In this document: positions 37,482 to 46,478 of the stretch, one piece after another
Position numbering within the stretch: position 1 is the first letter of the stretch
How the letters are laid out: each line of letters opens with the position of its first letter
Assembly: GCA_902611845.1 (NCBI GenBank)
Contig: CACMAX010000002.1
Coordinates: 152,998 to 216,997 of the forward strand
Length of the DNA stretch: 64,000 nucleotides
DNA from: an uncultured Pelagibacteraceae bacterium
GTDB taxonomy: Bacteria > Pseudomonadota > Alphaproteobacteria > Pelagibacterales > Pelagibacteraceae
Reading direction: 5' to 3'
Notes under the pieces: model-generated
The model's database searches: none
What the model was told of the DNA's origin: nothing
What the model saw: only the letters and a program-made list of their open reading frames with translations
Position numbers and translations under genes: made by a program

Positions 37482-38855
37482 ATGAACGAAACTGTCCAAG
37501 CAGAATTAAAAAAAATATTTAACGGGAGATTTTCTACTTCTGAGTCTACTCGTGCAAACTATGCAAGAGGAGAAGATACTTATAATCCAATATTATCTAA
37601 GGCAGTTGTATTTCCAGAAACTAATGAAGAAGTTTCAAAAATTCTAAAAATTTGTAACGAGCATAAAATTCCTGTTGTCCCGTTTGGAACTGGTACATCT
37701 CTTGAAGGTCATGTTGTTGGAAATCAAAATGGTATTACAATTTCTCTAGAAAAAATGAATAAAGTTTTAAGCGTAAATGCCGAGGATTTTGATTGCAGAG
37801 TACAAGCAAATGTAACAAGAAAACAATTAAATGAGTATTTAAGAGAAGATGGTGTATTTTTTCCAATAGACCCTGGTGCAGATGCTGCACTCGGTGGAAT
37901 GGCATCTACTTCAGCTTCAGGAACTATGGCAGTTAAATATGGAACAATGAGAACAGTTATTTCTGGTTTAACAGTTGTTTTACCTAATGGAGATATAATT
38001 AAAACCGGTGCAAGAACTAAAAAAACTTCTGCAGGATATAACTTAACTAATTTGTTTATTGGATCTGAGGGAACTTTAGGAATTATTACAGAAGTTCAAT
38101 TAAGATTATCACCAATACCTGAGAGCATAATGAGTGCAGTTTGCTATTTTCCAGATTTAGACTCAGCAGTAAAGACTGCGCAAGAAGTTATTCAGTATGG
38201 TGTTCCAATTGCAAGAATTGAAATGTTAAACAAAGATCAAATGGAAATTAGCATTAAATATTCAAAGTTACAAAACATCAAAGCATCACCAACTTTATTC
38301 TTTGAATTTCATGGAAGTGAACTATCAAATAACGAGTCTATAAAAATTGTAGAAGAATTATCAAAAAATAATGGTGGAAGTGATTTTCAATGGGCATCTT
38401 CTCCAGAAGAACAAAAAATACTTTGGAAAGCAAGACATGATGTTTATTATTCAGTAAAAGCTTTAGGTCATGATATGAAAGTGTATTCTACAGATGTTTG
38501 TGTACCAATTTCCAAGTTAGTTGAGTGCATTTCATGGGCGGAAAAAGAAGTAAAAAAATTAGGTCTAACTGCACCAATGGTTGGTCATGTTGGAGATGGA
38601 AATTTTCACTCCATAATATTGTATGATCCTGATGATGAAGAAAAACAAAAAAAGATTAGACAGTATAGCGATGATCTAATTAACAAAGCTTTAGAGTTAG
38701 AGGGAACAATTACAGGAGAACATGGAATTGGTCTTCAAAAAAAACATTACTTATTAAGAGAGCACCCAGACAATTTGCCAGTAATGAAAGCTATTAAAAG
38801 AAGCATTGATGTAAACAATATCATGAATCCTGGTAAGGTTTTTGATCTAAATTAA
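37482..38855 (+). CDS. FAD-binding D-lactate/glycolate dehydrogenase (GlcD family)
   Basis: A 457-residue PCMH-type flavoprotein. The FAD-binding part shows VPFGTGTSLEGHVVG, PGADAALGGMASTSASGTM and GYNLTNLFIGSEGTLGIIT. The C-terminal cap has APMVGHVGDGNFHSII, the metal/active-site GEHGIGLQKK and a terminal MNPGKVFDL. D-lactate dehydrogenase (cytochrome type) and GlcD share these, and no GlcE/GlcF partner is in the window, so a stand-alone D-2-hydroxyacid dehydrogenase is favoured. Confidence 0.93.
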   Translation: MNETVQAELKKIFNGRFSTSESTRANYARGEDTYNPILSKAVVFPETNEEVSKILKICNEHKIPVVPFGTGTSLEGHVVGNQNGITISLEKMNKVLSVNAEDFDCRVQANVTRKQLNEYLREDGVFFPIDPGADAALGGMASTSASGTMAVKYGTMRTVISGLTVVLPNGDIIKTGARTKKTSAGYNLTNLFIGSEGTLGIITEVQLRLSPIPESIMSAVCYFPDLDSAVKTAQEVIQYGVPIARIEMLNKDQMEISIKYSKLQNIKASPTLFFEFHGSELSNNESIKIVEELSKNNGGSDFQWASSPEEQKILWKARHDVYYSVKALGHDMKVYSTDVCVPISKLVECISWAEKEVKKLGLTAPMVGHVGDGNFHSIILYDPDDEEKQKKIRQYSDDLINKALELEGTITGEHGIGLQKKHYLLREHPDNLPVMKAIKRSIDVNNIMNPGKVFDLN

Positions 38856-38866
38856 TCCAAATTAAA

Positions 38867-39820
38867 ATGAAAAAAATTTTAATCACGAGAAGGCTTTTAA
38901 GATCTTGTGAGGATAAAGCTAAAGAATTATTTGATGCTAACTTTAATTTAAATGATGAACTCTACTCTCAAAAGAAGCTAATAGTGATGAGTACAGGCTG
39001 TGATGGTATTTTATCGGCTTTAACAGATAAGCTAGATGCAGAAACAATTAATCAATTACCTGAGAGTGTAAAAATTATATCAAATTTTGCTGTAGGTTTT
39101 GGAAATATAGATTTAGAAGCTGCAAAGAAAAGAGGGATTGCAGTAACAAACACACCAGATGTTTTAACTGATGCTACTGCAGAAATTGGGGTTTTGTTGA
39201 TATTAGGTGCATGCAGAAGAGCATCTGAAGGAATTGAAAAAGCTAGAGAAGGTGGCTGGGTTTGGTCAGCAGATATGTTGATTGGTAAACAATTAACGGG
39301 CACTAGACTTGGAATACTTGGCATGGGTAGAATTGGTCAAAAAATAGCTAAAATAGCTAAATCTTTAGGTATGATAATTCATTATCACAATCGTTCAAAA
39401 TTAAGCAAAGAAAAAGAACAAGGCGCAACTTACCACGATAACTTAAATGATTTGATGAAAGTCTCTGATGTCCTTTCGGTATGTTGTCCTGCATCTAAAG
39501 AGACAATAAATTTAATCAATAAAGATACACTAGAACTATTACCAAAAGGTGCAGTCGTGACCAATGTTGCAAGAGGAGATATTATTGAAGATGAAGCTTT
39601 AATAGATGCCTTGGAAAGAAGAAAAGTTTATGCAGTCGGGCTAGATGTATACAAAAATGAACCAAATTTAAATCCAGGATATCTTAAACACAAAAGTGCT
39701 TTTATTCTTCCTCATTTGGGTAGCGCAACTAAAGAAACTAGAACTGCAATGGCCAATCTGGCCATAGATAATATGGATGAGTTTTTCAAAACAGGAGACT
39801 GCAAAAACAAAGTAAATTAA
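38867..39820 (+). CDS. D-2-hydroxyacid dehydrogenase (glyoxylate/hydroxypyruvate reductase-like)
   Basis: A 317-residue NAD(P)-dependent enzyme of the GyaR/GRHPR type. The Rossmann motif is GILGMGRIGQKIAKIA (about 148-163). Catalytic Arg in NVARGDIIED, Glu in YKNEPNLNPG and His in LPHLGSATKETRTAM are present. It reduces glyoxylate or hydroxypyruvate, or oxidises D-glycerate. Twelve bases after the GlcD-like gene, so likely in one operon. Confidence 0.93.
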   Translation: MKKILITRRLLRSCEDKAKELFDANFNLNDELYSQKKLIVMSTGCDGILSALTDKLDAETINQLPESVKIISNFAVGFGNIDLEAAKKRGIAVTNTPDVLTDATAEIGVLLILGACRRASEGIEKAREGGWVWSADMLIGKQLTGTRLGILGMGRIGQKIAKIAKSLGMIIHYHNRSKLSKEKEQGATYHDNLNDLMKVSDVLSVCCPASKETINLINKDTLELLPKGAVVTNVARGDIIEDEALIDALERRKVYAVGLDVYKNEPNLNPGYLKHKSAFILPHLGSATKETRTAMANLAIDNMDEFFKTGDCKNKVN

Positions 39821-39925
39821 CAATCTGAAGTTGTAATTGGTAATTAAAATTATTCTAACTTTCTAGACATATTTTTTATTTCAATTTAAAATTTATTTAT
39901 AAAAAATAAATTTAGAGAGGAAATA

Positions 39926-40987
39926 ATGAAAGCACAGGTTTTACATAAGTATGACCCAGAAATGAAAGCAGATGTTTGGGTCACAGGTGAAGAGTTACCA
40001 AATCCTAAAATTGAGAAAGCAAGCGATGTGATTGTTAAAATTGGAGCTGCAGGTGTTTGTAGAACTGATTTGCATATAATTGAAGGAGTTTGGAAGCACA
40101 TTACAGATCAAAATAACGATCTGTTGCCGATGGTAATGGGACATGAGAACGCTGGATGGATAGAGGAAGTTGGTAAAGATGTTACAGGATTTAAAAAAGG
40201 TGATGCAGTTATTTTACACCCTAAAGTTTCTGGCACAGGAGGAACATGCTTAGATTGTAGAAGAGGAAACGATATGCATGCTGAAGATCCAATTTTTGCA
40301 GGTTTGAATGTAAAACACGGGGGATATTCAGAATTACTTCAAACTAGCGTAAGAAATCTAATAAAAATTCCAAAAGTTTTAGGTCCAATAGACGTTGCGC
40401 CATTTTCAGACGCAGGTTTGACTGCTTACAGAGTTGTAAAAAAAGCTACTAGACACCTTCTGCCAGGTGAAAATTGTGTAATCATAGGTGCTGGTGGATT
40501 AGGACATATAGCAATTCAATGTATGAAAGCAATGTGTGCTGCAAATATTATTGTTGTTGAAAAAGCAAAAGCACCTTTAGAACATGCAATGGAACTAGGA
40601 GCTGACCATGGGGTTTTAATAGATGGTAATGAAATTGAAAAAGTAAAAGAACTTACAAAAGGAAAAGGTGCAGAGGCTGTTATAGATTTTGTTGGTGAAA
40701 AAGGTTCTACGCCAATGGGAATTAAAATGACCAAAGCAACTGGGACTTTCTATATTGTAGGTTACGGAGAAGAAATAAGAGTTTTGGCGATTGATATGAT
40801 CGATCAAGAAAAAAGTATAGTTGGAAGCTTAGTAGGTACATGGGCTGAATTATATGAATTAATGGAACTAGCAGATAAAGGTTTAGTAAAACTTTCAATG
40901 AAAGAATACAAACTTGAAGAAGCTAATAAAGCACTACATGATTTAAATGATGGTAAGATTAAAGGTCGTGCAGTGTTAGTTCCATAA
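39926..40987 (+). CDS. Zinc-type alcohol dehydrogenase, structural-zinc loop incomplete
   Basis: A 353-residue MDR-superfamily enzyme. Catalytic zinc ligands are present: Cys in GVCRTDLHIIEG and His-Glu in MGHENAGWIEEVG. The Rossmann part is IIGAGGLGHIAIQCMKAM. In the structural-zinc loop (GTGGTCLDCRRGNDMHAEDP) only two of four Cys remain; the first is Gly and the last Ala compared with CGxCxxCxxGxDMHC relatives. A good AGAGAGG ribosome site precedes it. The substrate-binding protein gene follows 24 bases later, so the alcohol may be the imported substrate or a product. Confidence 0.92.
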   Translation: MKAQVLHKYDPEMKADVWVTGEELPNPKIEKASDVIVKIGAAGVCRTDLHIIEGVWKHITDQNNDLLPMVMGHENAGWIEEVGKDVTGFKKGDAVILHPKVSGTGGTCLDCRRGNDMHAEDPIFAGLNVKHGGYSELLQTSVRNLIKIPKVLGPIDVAPFSDAGLTAYRVVKKATRHLLPGENCVIIGAGGLGHIAIQCMKAMCAANIIVVEKAKAPLEHAMELGADHGVLIDGNEIEKVKELTKGKGAEAVIDFVGEKGSTPMGIKMTKATGTFYIVGYGEEIRVLAIDMIDQEKSIVGSLVGTWAELYELMELADKGLVKLSMKEYKLEEANKALHDLNDGKIKGRAVLVP

Positions 40988-41011
40988 TTAACAACAAAGA
41001 GAGGAAAAAAG

Positions 41012-42547
41012 ATGAAGACAATAAAAACTTGCGTAACCGCTCTAATATCAGCTTTGTTGGTATTTAGTCCTGTTGCGTATGCTGATAAGTGGAGTGATCA
41101 GTTTCCACATATCAAAGCAACTGGGGATATTCCTGGTGATTGTTCTTACGAGTCTATGTCTAAGAAAAACTATAAAGGCAAGACGCTTAAGATTAATACA
41201 CATGCTGTACCAGTCATGGGAGAGCCAACAGCTCTACATGCTGAGCAGTTCGCTAAACTTACTGGAGCAAAAGTTGATGTTACTCATACACCAGCAGGTG
41301 ACTTATATGCGAAAGCAATGGTACCATTTCAAGCTGGACAAGCTCCATATGACATCGTTTTTGGATTTTCAAACTTCATTAACGATTGGAGAAGATACTT
41401 AGAACCAGTTCCAAAGAAATACGTTGAGATGAAACAAATGAAAGACGTTACCCCGTCTCACATTGGTGTAGCATCTTGGGATGGTGTTATGTATCAGTTT
41501 CCGGTTGATGGAGACAGACATTATCTTAAATATAGAAAAGATGTAATTGATAATCCTGAGTACCAAAAACAATATAAGGAAGCTACTGGTAAAGAGTTAA
41601 GAGTTCCTCAAACTTGGAAAGAGTATGGAGAAATGGCAGCTTACTTTAATAATTGGGACTGGGATGGAGATGGCGAGAAAGAATACGGATCTGCTGAAGT
41701 AATGAAAAAAGACGATCTAATGTATGCTGCTTTCTACTCAAGATCTGCTGCTTACTCAAAAAATCCTAAAACACCTGGTGGTTTTTTCTTTGATTTAGAA
41801 ACTATGAAACCACTAATTAACAATCCAGGTTTTGTTGAAGCTTTAACTGATTGGGTTGAGGCAACTAAATATGTTCCTCCGGGAGGAATAAATTTTGGTT
41901 TAGGTGATGAAATTGGATCATTTGGTGGAGGACAAACTTTGTTTAGTTTTTCATGGGATGATGCATTTGTTGCCGCTATGCAACCAGATAGTCCAATAAA
42001 CAATAAAGTTGGTGCTGCACAGTTACCAGGAGCTATGAAAGTTTGGAATAGAAAAACTAACTCTTGGGATGAAGGCTTTAACCAAGCTCCTTTCTTCGTA
42101 TGGGGATGGGCAGTTGGAGTAGCTAAGAAAAGTAAAGAGAAAGAAATGGCTTTCGACTACCTATGTTTCTTTGCTAACGAAGCTAACCACCAAGCAGATA
42201 TTGGAATTGGTAGATTTGGTGTAAACCCATTTAGAAATGATGACTTTAAAGTTGATGTATGGACACAAATTGGTTGGGATAAAGATATTGCTAAATCATA
42301 TGTTGATACTCTTGCACAAATGGAACAAAGTAAAAATAGAGTATTTCCATTAAGAGTTCCTGGAACTTTTGAGTTTAATGCTGCATTGGCTACTGCTGCT
42401 GCAAAAGCATTAGCTGGTCAATTATCTCCACAAGCTGCTTTAGACGAAGCTGCTAAACAGTGGGAAGATATACTTAACAGAGTAGGAAAAGATAACGTAA
42501 GAAAAGCCTATGCTGTTGGTGTAGCAATGGAAGATAATAAGCAATAA
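41012..42547 (+). CDS. ABC transporter substrate-binding protein (CUT1 family, GlpV/UgpB-like)
   Basis: A 511-residue periplasmic binding protein. Signal peptide about 1-24 (AYADKW cleavage region). The mature part shows KGKTLKINTHAVPVMGEP, PYDIVFGFSNFINDWRRYLEP, and a calcium-loop-like DWDGDGEKEYGS (about 215-226), common in this family. APFFVWGWAVGVAK is the hinge region. Codons look more GC-rich and uniform than in neighbours, as is usual for the abundant SAR11 binding proteins. The substrate is a carbohydrate, polyol or glycerol compound by family. An AGAGAGG ribosome site precedes the ATG. Confidence 0.92.
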   Translation: MKTIKTCVTALISALLVFSPVAYADKWSDQFPHIKATGDIPGDCSYESMSKKNYKGKTLKINTHAVPVMGEPTALHAEQFAKLTGAKVDVTHTPAGDLYAKAMVPFQAGQAPYDIVFGFSNFINDWRRYLEPVPKKYVEMKQMKDVTPSHIGVASWDGVMYQFPVDGDRHYLKYRKDVIDNPEYQKQYKEATGKELRVPQTWKEYGEMAAYFNNWDWDGDGEKEYGSAEVMKKDDLMYAAFYSRSAAYSKNPKTPGGFFFDLETMKPLINNPGFVEALTDWVEATKYVPPGGINFGLGDEIGSFGGGQTLFSFSWDDAFVAAMQPDSPINNKVGAAQLPGAMKVWNRKTNSWDEGFNQAPFFVWGWAVGVAKKSKEKEMAFDYLCFFANEANHQADIGIGRFGVNPFRNDDFKVDVWTQIGWDKDIAKSYVDTLAQMEQSKNRVFPLRVPGTFEFNAALATAAAKALAGQLSPQAALDEAAKQWEDILNRVGKDNVRKAYAVGVAMEDNKQ

Positions 42548-42559
42548 TTTTGTAAAACT

Positions 42560-42583
42560 TGTGGCCGTTTTTTAACGGCCACA
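42560..42583 (+). terminator. Hairpin between binding-protein and permease genes
   Basis: TGTGGCCGTT and AACGGCCACA form a perfect 10-bp stem with a TTTT loop, 12 bases after the binding-protein stop, followed by TTTTAAAAT. With only a short U-run, it probably acts as a partial terminator or 3' stabiliser, which would make the binding-protein message more abundant than that of the membrane and ATPase genes downstream. Confidence 0.75.
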
Positions 42584-42608
42584 TTTTAAAATAATCCAAA
42601 AAAAAATT

Positions 42609-43475
42609 ATGAATTTTAAACACAAGTTTGTTTTTTTATTCCCAGGATTGTTTGTACTTATTGGAATTTTAATTTTTCCAATTATTTTTACTATTAGATT
42701 AAGTCTTTCTGGATGGAATAGTTATACACCAGAAATGAACTTCATAGGTATTACGAATTATATAAGGTTATTTACTGATGACCCAAGGTTTTGGGAGTCT
42801 TTTTTTAGGCTAAGTTTTTTATCAGTAACTACAGTTATTCTTCAATATATTATCGGATTTGCTTTAGCGATGATGGTTTGGAGAGAAATAAAATTTAAAA
42901 GATTTTTTAGAGTAATTTTTCTAGTACCAATGATGACAACTCCAGTAATAATGACAGTTATTTGGAGAACATTTTTTCATGAGTCACTAGGTCCTGTAAA
43001 TGATTTGTTAGGTGGATTAGGAGTAAAACCTATTTTATGGTTGAGTGATCCAGTTATTGCAAAGTTTACTGTTATAATTGTTGAAGTTTGGCAATGGACA
43101 CCGTTTATGTTTTTACTATTACTAGCTGGACTTTTGTCACTTCCAAAAGAACCCTTTTTGGCAGCTGCTATAGATGGAGCAAGTCCATTTAGAAAATTTG
43201 TTTATGTAACCTTTCCTTTGATGGCTCCAATATCAATTGGAGCAATAATAATAAGACTTATCGAGGCTTCAAAAATAATGGATACAGTATTTGTTTTGAC
43301 TTCAGGAGGACCAGGTACTGCAACTGAGACGTCAAGTTTTTATATTTATATTAAAGGATTAAGAGAATTTCAGATGGGTTATGCAGCAACCTTATCTTTC
43401 ACTTATCTTGTCATAATGATTATCAGTTTAACGATAATAGCTAAAGTTTTAACCAAATTAATGATCAAAGAATAA
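42609..43475 (+). CDS. ABC transporter permease, MalF/UgpA type
   Basis: A 288-residue membrane protein with six helices and the EAA loop AAAIDGASPFRKFVYVTFPL (about 190-209) that docks onto the ATPases. MTTPVIMTVIWRTFFHESLG is typical of the CUT1 MalF-like subunits. Two bases separate it from the MalG-like subunit. Confidence 0.94.
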   Translation: MNFKHKFVFLFPGLFVLIGILIFPIIFTIRLSLSGWNSYTPEMNFIGITNYIRLFTDDPRFWESFFRLSFLSVTTVILQYIIGFALAMMVWREIKFKRFFRVIFLVPMMTTPVIMTVIWRTFFHESLGPVNDLLGGLGVKPILWLSDPVIAKFTVIIVEVWQWTPFMFLLLLAGLLSLPKEPFLAAAIDGASPFRKFVYVTFPLMAPISIGAIIIRLIEASKIMDTVFVLTSGGPGTATETSSFYIYIKGLREFQMGYAATLSFTYLVIMIISLTIIAKVLTKLMIKE

Positions 43476-43477
43476 CT

Positions 43478-44326
43478 ATGAGCAAACTTTACACTTTTCT
43501 TAAATATTTCTTTATTACATTTTGGACTGTATTTGTTGTTGCGCCATTTCTGTGGGCTGTATCAACATCTTTTAAAGACTTCCAATCTGTAAATAGTAAA
43601 GTAACTTATATTCCTTGGTTAGATTTCGAACCAACATTGGAGGGTTGGAGAGTTTTAGTTAAATCTCCTGCGAAAGGTGGAGTAGATATTGTTGAGCCTT
43701 ATTTTAATAGTATTTTTGTAACCTGTACTGCTAGTTTAATAAGTATTGTTCTTGGAACACTTGCTGCTTATGCACTATCAAGATTTACTTTTAAAGCCGG
43801 ATTTGTAAGAAACAACGATATTACTTTTTTCTTCATTTCACAAAGAATCATGCCTCCAATTGTATTATCAATTCCTTTCTTTATTTTTCTAAGCACAATA
43901 GGATTGCTTGATAGTTTATTAGGTCTAGTGGTCGTATATATCGTTTTATTAATGCCAATTGCTGTTTGGATTATGGTAGATTTTTTTAATAGAGTTCCAA
44001 AAGAATTAGATGAGACTGCATTAATTGATGGGTGTAATCCTTATCAAGCTTTCTATAAAGTTGTTTTACCAAATTCAATACCTGGTTTAATTGTTGCAGG
44101 AATGTTTTGTATTATTTTTGGATGGATAGATTTCTTTTTTGCATTTATTTTAACATTTACTGAAGTACAATTGTTACCTGTAAAAGTTGTTGCACTTAAT
44201 TCATCAATAACACCATGGTGGAGCCTTTCGGCGTCAGCTTTAGTCTCAGTTGCACCATTAATAATCGTTGCATTTATAGTTGAGAGATATCTATCAAAAG
44301 GAAATTTATCAGGAGCATTAAAATAA
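43478..44326 (+). CDS. ABC transporter permease, MalG/UgpE type
   Basis: A 282-residue membrane protein with six helices, PFLWAVSTSFKDFQSV near the N-terminus, FISQRIMPPIVLSIPFFIFL, and the EAA loop ETALIDGCNPYQAFYKVVLP. Partner of the preceding permease. Its last base is the first base of the next gene (TAATG). Confidence 0.94.
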   Translation: MSKLYTFLKYFFITFWTVFVVAPFLWAVSTSFKDFQSVNSKVTYIPWLDFEPTLEGWRVLVKSPAKGGVDIVEPYFNSIFVTCTASLISIVLGTLAAYALSRFTFKAGFVRNNDITFFFISQRIMPPIVLSIPFFIFLSTIGLLDSLLGLVVVYIVLLMPIAVWIMVDFFNRVPKELDETALIDGCNPYQAFYKVVLPNSIPGLIVAGMFCIIFGWIDFFFAFILTFTEVQLLPVKVVALNSSITPWWSLSASALVSVAPLIIVAFIVERYLSKGNLSGALK

Positions 44327-45405
44327 TGAATTTAATTGGAGAGAAAATTTCTTATAAACCTGATGAGCAATTTCATTTAAACGATGTCTCGTTTAATTTT
44401 AAAAAAGGTAATCTGTATACCATTTTAGGCAGAACTTTATCTGGCAAAACGACTCTTTTAAAAACAATTGCAGGATTATTAAATCCAGATCAAGGCTCAA
44501 TTTCTTTTGAGGAAAAAGACTTTATTAAAATACCAGTTTGGGAAAGAAATGTTGCTATGGTATATCAACAATTTATTAATTACCCTCATTTAAATGTTTA
44601 TGAAAATATAACTTTTCCATTAGAACAAAGAAAATTAAGTCCTGAGCAAATAAAAAAAGATGTAGATGAAGCTCTAAAAACTGTTGGATTAGTTGGATTC
44701 GAAAATAGAAAAATTCAGGAATTATCTGGCGGACAACAACAAAGGGTTGCACTTGCAAGATCACTTGCAAAAAAAGCAAAAATTTTGTTGCTAGACGAAC
44801 CTTTAGTTAATTTAGATTATAAACTTAGAGAGCAGTTAAGAGAAGAATTTAAAAGAATTTTTTCAGAAGGACTATCCCAAGATACAATTTTAATTTATTC
44901 AACAACAGATCCCCAAGAGGTAATGGAACTAAATGGAGAAGTAATTGTTTTAGATGAAGGGAAGGTATTACAAAAAGGGCCTGCTAAAGAGATTTTTGAA
45001 AATCCATCTAATTTAAAAGTTGCAGAAATATCAAATGATCCACCAATGAATGTTCTGAAGGGTTCAAAAAACTCAAAAAATCTAAACTTTGAGAATATTT
45101 CTTTAGAAATTCCAAATCATTTTAAAAATTTAGAAGATAAAGATTATAATTTTGGAATTAGAGCTTCAGAAATTAAACTTGATGAGAATGGTGAAGAATT
45201 CGAAATAGAATTAGCAGAAATTAGTGGGTCAGAAACATTGCTCCACCTAAAAAGAGGAAACTCAAAAATAATTGCCTTAATCGAGGAAGTAATGAATTTT
45301 AAAATTCATGAGAAAGTAAAAATAAATTTTAATGCAAATAAGTTTTATGCTTTTGGAGAAGATGAAAAATTAGTTTCATCGCCATATGGAGGAACAAATG
45401 GCTAA
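44326..45405 (+). CDS. ABC transporter ATP-binding protein 1 (GlpS-like), altered H-loop
   Basis: A 359-residue CUT1-type ATPase with a C-terminal regulatory TOBE-like domain (about 240-359). Walker A is GRTLSGKTTLL, the Q-loop VYQQFINYPHL, the ABC signature intact LSGGQQQRVALARS, and Walker B ILLLDEPLVNLD. The switch His normally in THD is Thr in IYSTTDPQEVM. It should pair with ATPase 2, whose defects are complementary. The GlpS subunits of rhizobial glycerol importers, as I recall them, show the same TTDP change. Confidence 0.92.
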   Translation: MNLIGEKISYKPDEQFHLNDVSFNFKKGNLYTILGRTLSGKTTLLKTIAGLLNPDQGSISFEEKDFIKIPVWERNVAMVYQQFINYPHLNVYENITFPLEQRKLSPEQIKKDVDEALKTVGLVGFENRKIQELSGGQQQRVALARSLAKKAKILLLDEPLVNLDYKLREQLREEFKRIFSEGLSQDTILIYSTTDPQEVMELNGEVIVLDEGKVLQKGPAKEIFENPSNLKVAEISNDPPMNVLKGSKNSKNLNFENISLEIPNHFKNLEDKDYNFGIRASEIKLDENGEEFEIELAEISGSETLLHLKRGNSKIIALIEEVMNFKIHEKVKINFNANKFYAFGEDEKLVSSPYGGTNG

Positions 45406-46471
45406 AATTGATTTATCTAATATTTCTCATACTTATAATCCTCTAGATCCAAAACCAACATATGCCCTCAATCCGTTTTCAATGACTTGGGAAAATGGCA
45501 AGCGGTATGCAATTTTGGGACCTTCTGGGTGTGGAAAAACTACAATGTTAAACATTGTTTCTGGATTAGTGAGGCCATCAAAAGGTGAAATATTATTCGA
45601 TGAAACACCTGTAACCGATTTAAAAACAGAAGATAGAAATATTGCACAGGTTTTCCAATTCCCAGTAATTTACAATACAATGACAGTTTATGACAATTTA
45701 GCGTTCCCACTAAGATGTAGGGAATTTACAAAAGAAAAAATTGAAGAAAGAGTAAAAGCAGTTTCAGATACTTTAAATTTATCTTCATTTTTAAACTCAC
45801 CAGCAAGAAAATTAACGGCTGATCAAAAACAACTTATCTCTTTAGGTAGAGGTTTAGTTCGAGAAGACGTTGCTGCTGTTTTAATGGACGAACCTCTTAC
45901 AGTTATAGACCCAGATTTAAAATTTAGACTTCGAAGAAACTTAAAAGAAATCAATGAACAATATAAAACAACATTGGTTTATGTAACTCATGATCAAAAC
46001 GAAGCTATGACTTTTGCCGAAAATATAATTGTTATGGATCAAGGTGAAATCGTGCAAGTTGGATTGCCAAAAGATTTATTTGAAAAACCTAAAACAACTT
46101 TTGTAGGTTATTTTATTGGCTCTCCTGCGATGAATATTTTTCATTCAACTGTATCCTCTGATCATGAAGTAAAAATTAATGATACCACTATTAAGACAAA
46201 TTCAAATTTAGGAAATTTAAAAGATAAAAATGTTAAACTGGGAATTAGATCTGAGTTCATAGAATTGGCTGAAAAAGAAAAAAGTAATACAGTTAAAATT
46301 AAACTCACAAGAGTTGAGGACTTTGGTAATTTTAAGCTCCTTACAGGAAAAATGGGTGATTTAGTGATTAAGTCAAAAGTAGAAAGAGAAAAACCCATTC
46401 CAGACGGAGAATTAAATTTATATTTTCCACCAGAGAAATGTTGCGTTTATTCTGATGAAAAATTAGTTTAA
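45398..46471 (+). CDS. ABC transporter ATP-binding protein 2 (GlpT-like), degenerate signature
   Basis: A 357-residue CUT1-type ATPase with a C-terminal TOBE-like domain. Walker A GPSGCGKTTML, Walker B AVLMDEPLTVIDPDLK and the H-loop VYVTHDQNEAM are intact, but the signature LSGGQ is replaced by LTADQKQLISLGRG. The frame starts at 45386; the ATG at 45398 follows a GGAGG at proper distance and is preferred. It overlaps ATPase 1 by 8 bases. Similar to GlpT of rhizobial GlpSTPQV, where LTAD is also found as I recall. Confidence 0.92.
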   Translation: MAKIDLSNISHTYNPLDPKPTYALNPFSMTWENGKRYAILGPSGCGKTTMLNIVSGLVRPSKGEILFDETPVTDLKTEDRNIAQVFQFPVIYNTMTVYDNLAFPLRCREFTKEKIEERVKAVSDTLNLSSFLNSPARKLTADQKQLISLGRGLVREDVAAVLMDEPLTVIDPDLKFRLRRNLKEINEQYKTTLVYVTHDQNEAMTFAENIIVMDQGEIVQVGLPKDLFEKPKTTFVGYFIGSPAMNIFHSTVSSDHEVKINDTTIKTNSNLGNLKDKNVKLGIRSEFIELAEKEKSNTVKIKLTRVEDFGNFKLLTGKMGDLVIKSKVEREKPIPDGELNLYFPPEKCCVYSDEKLV

Positions 46472-46478
46472 GAGATAA

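Noticed and set aside
39889..39913. 10-bp AT-only hairpin (AAATTTATTT / AAATAAATTT) before the alcohol dehydrogenase
   Set aside because: Made of A and T only, no U-run or conserved neighbour; such repeats are expected by chance in DNA this AT-rich.
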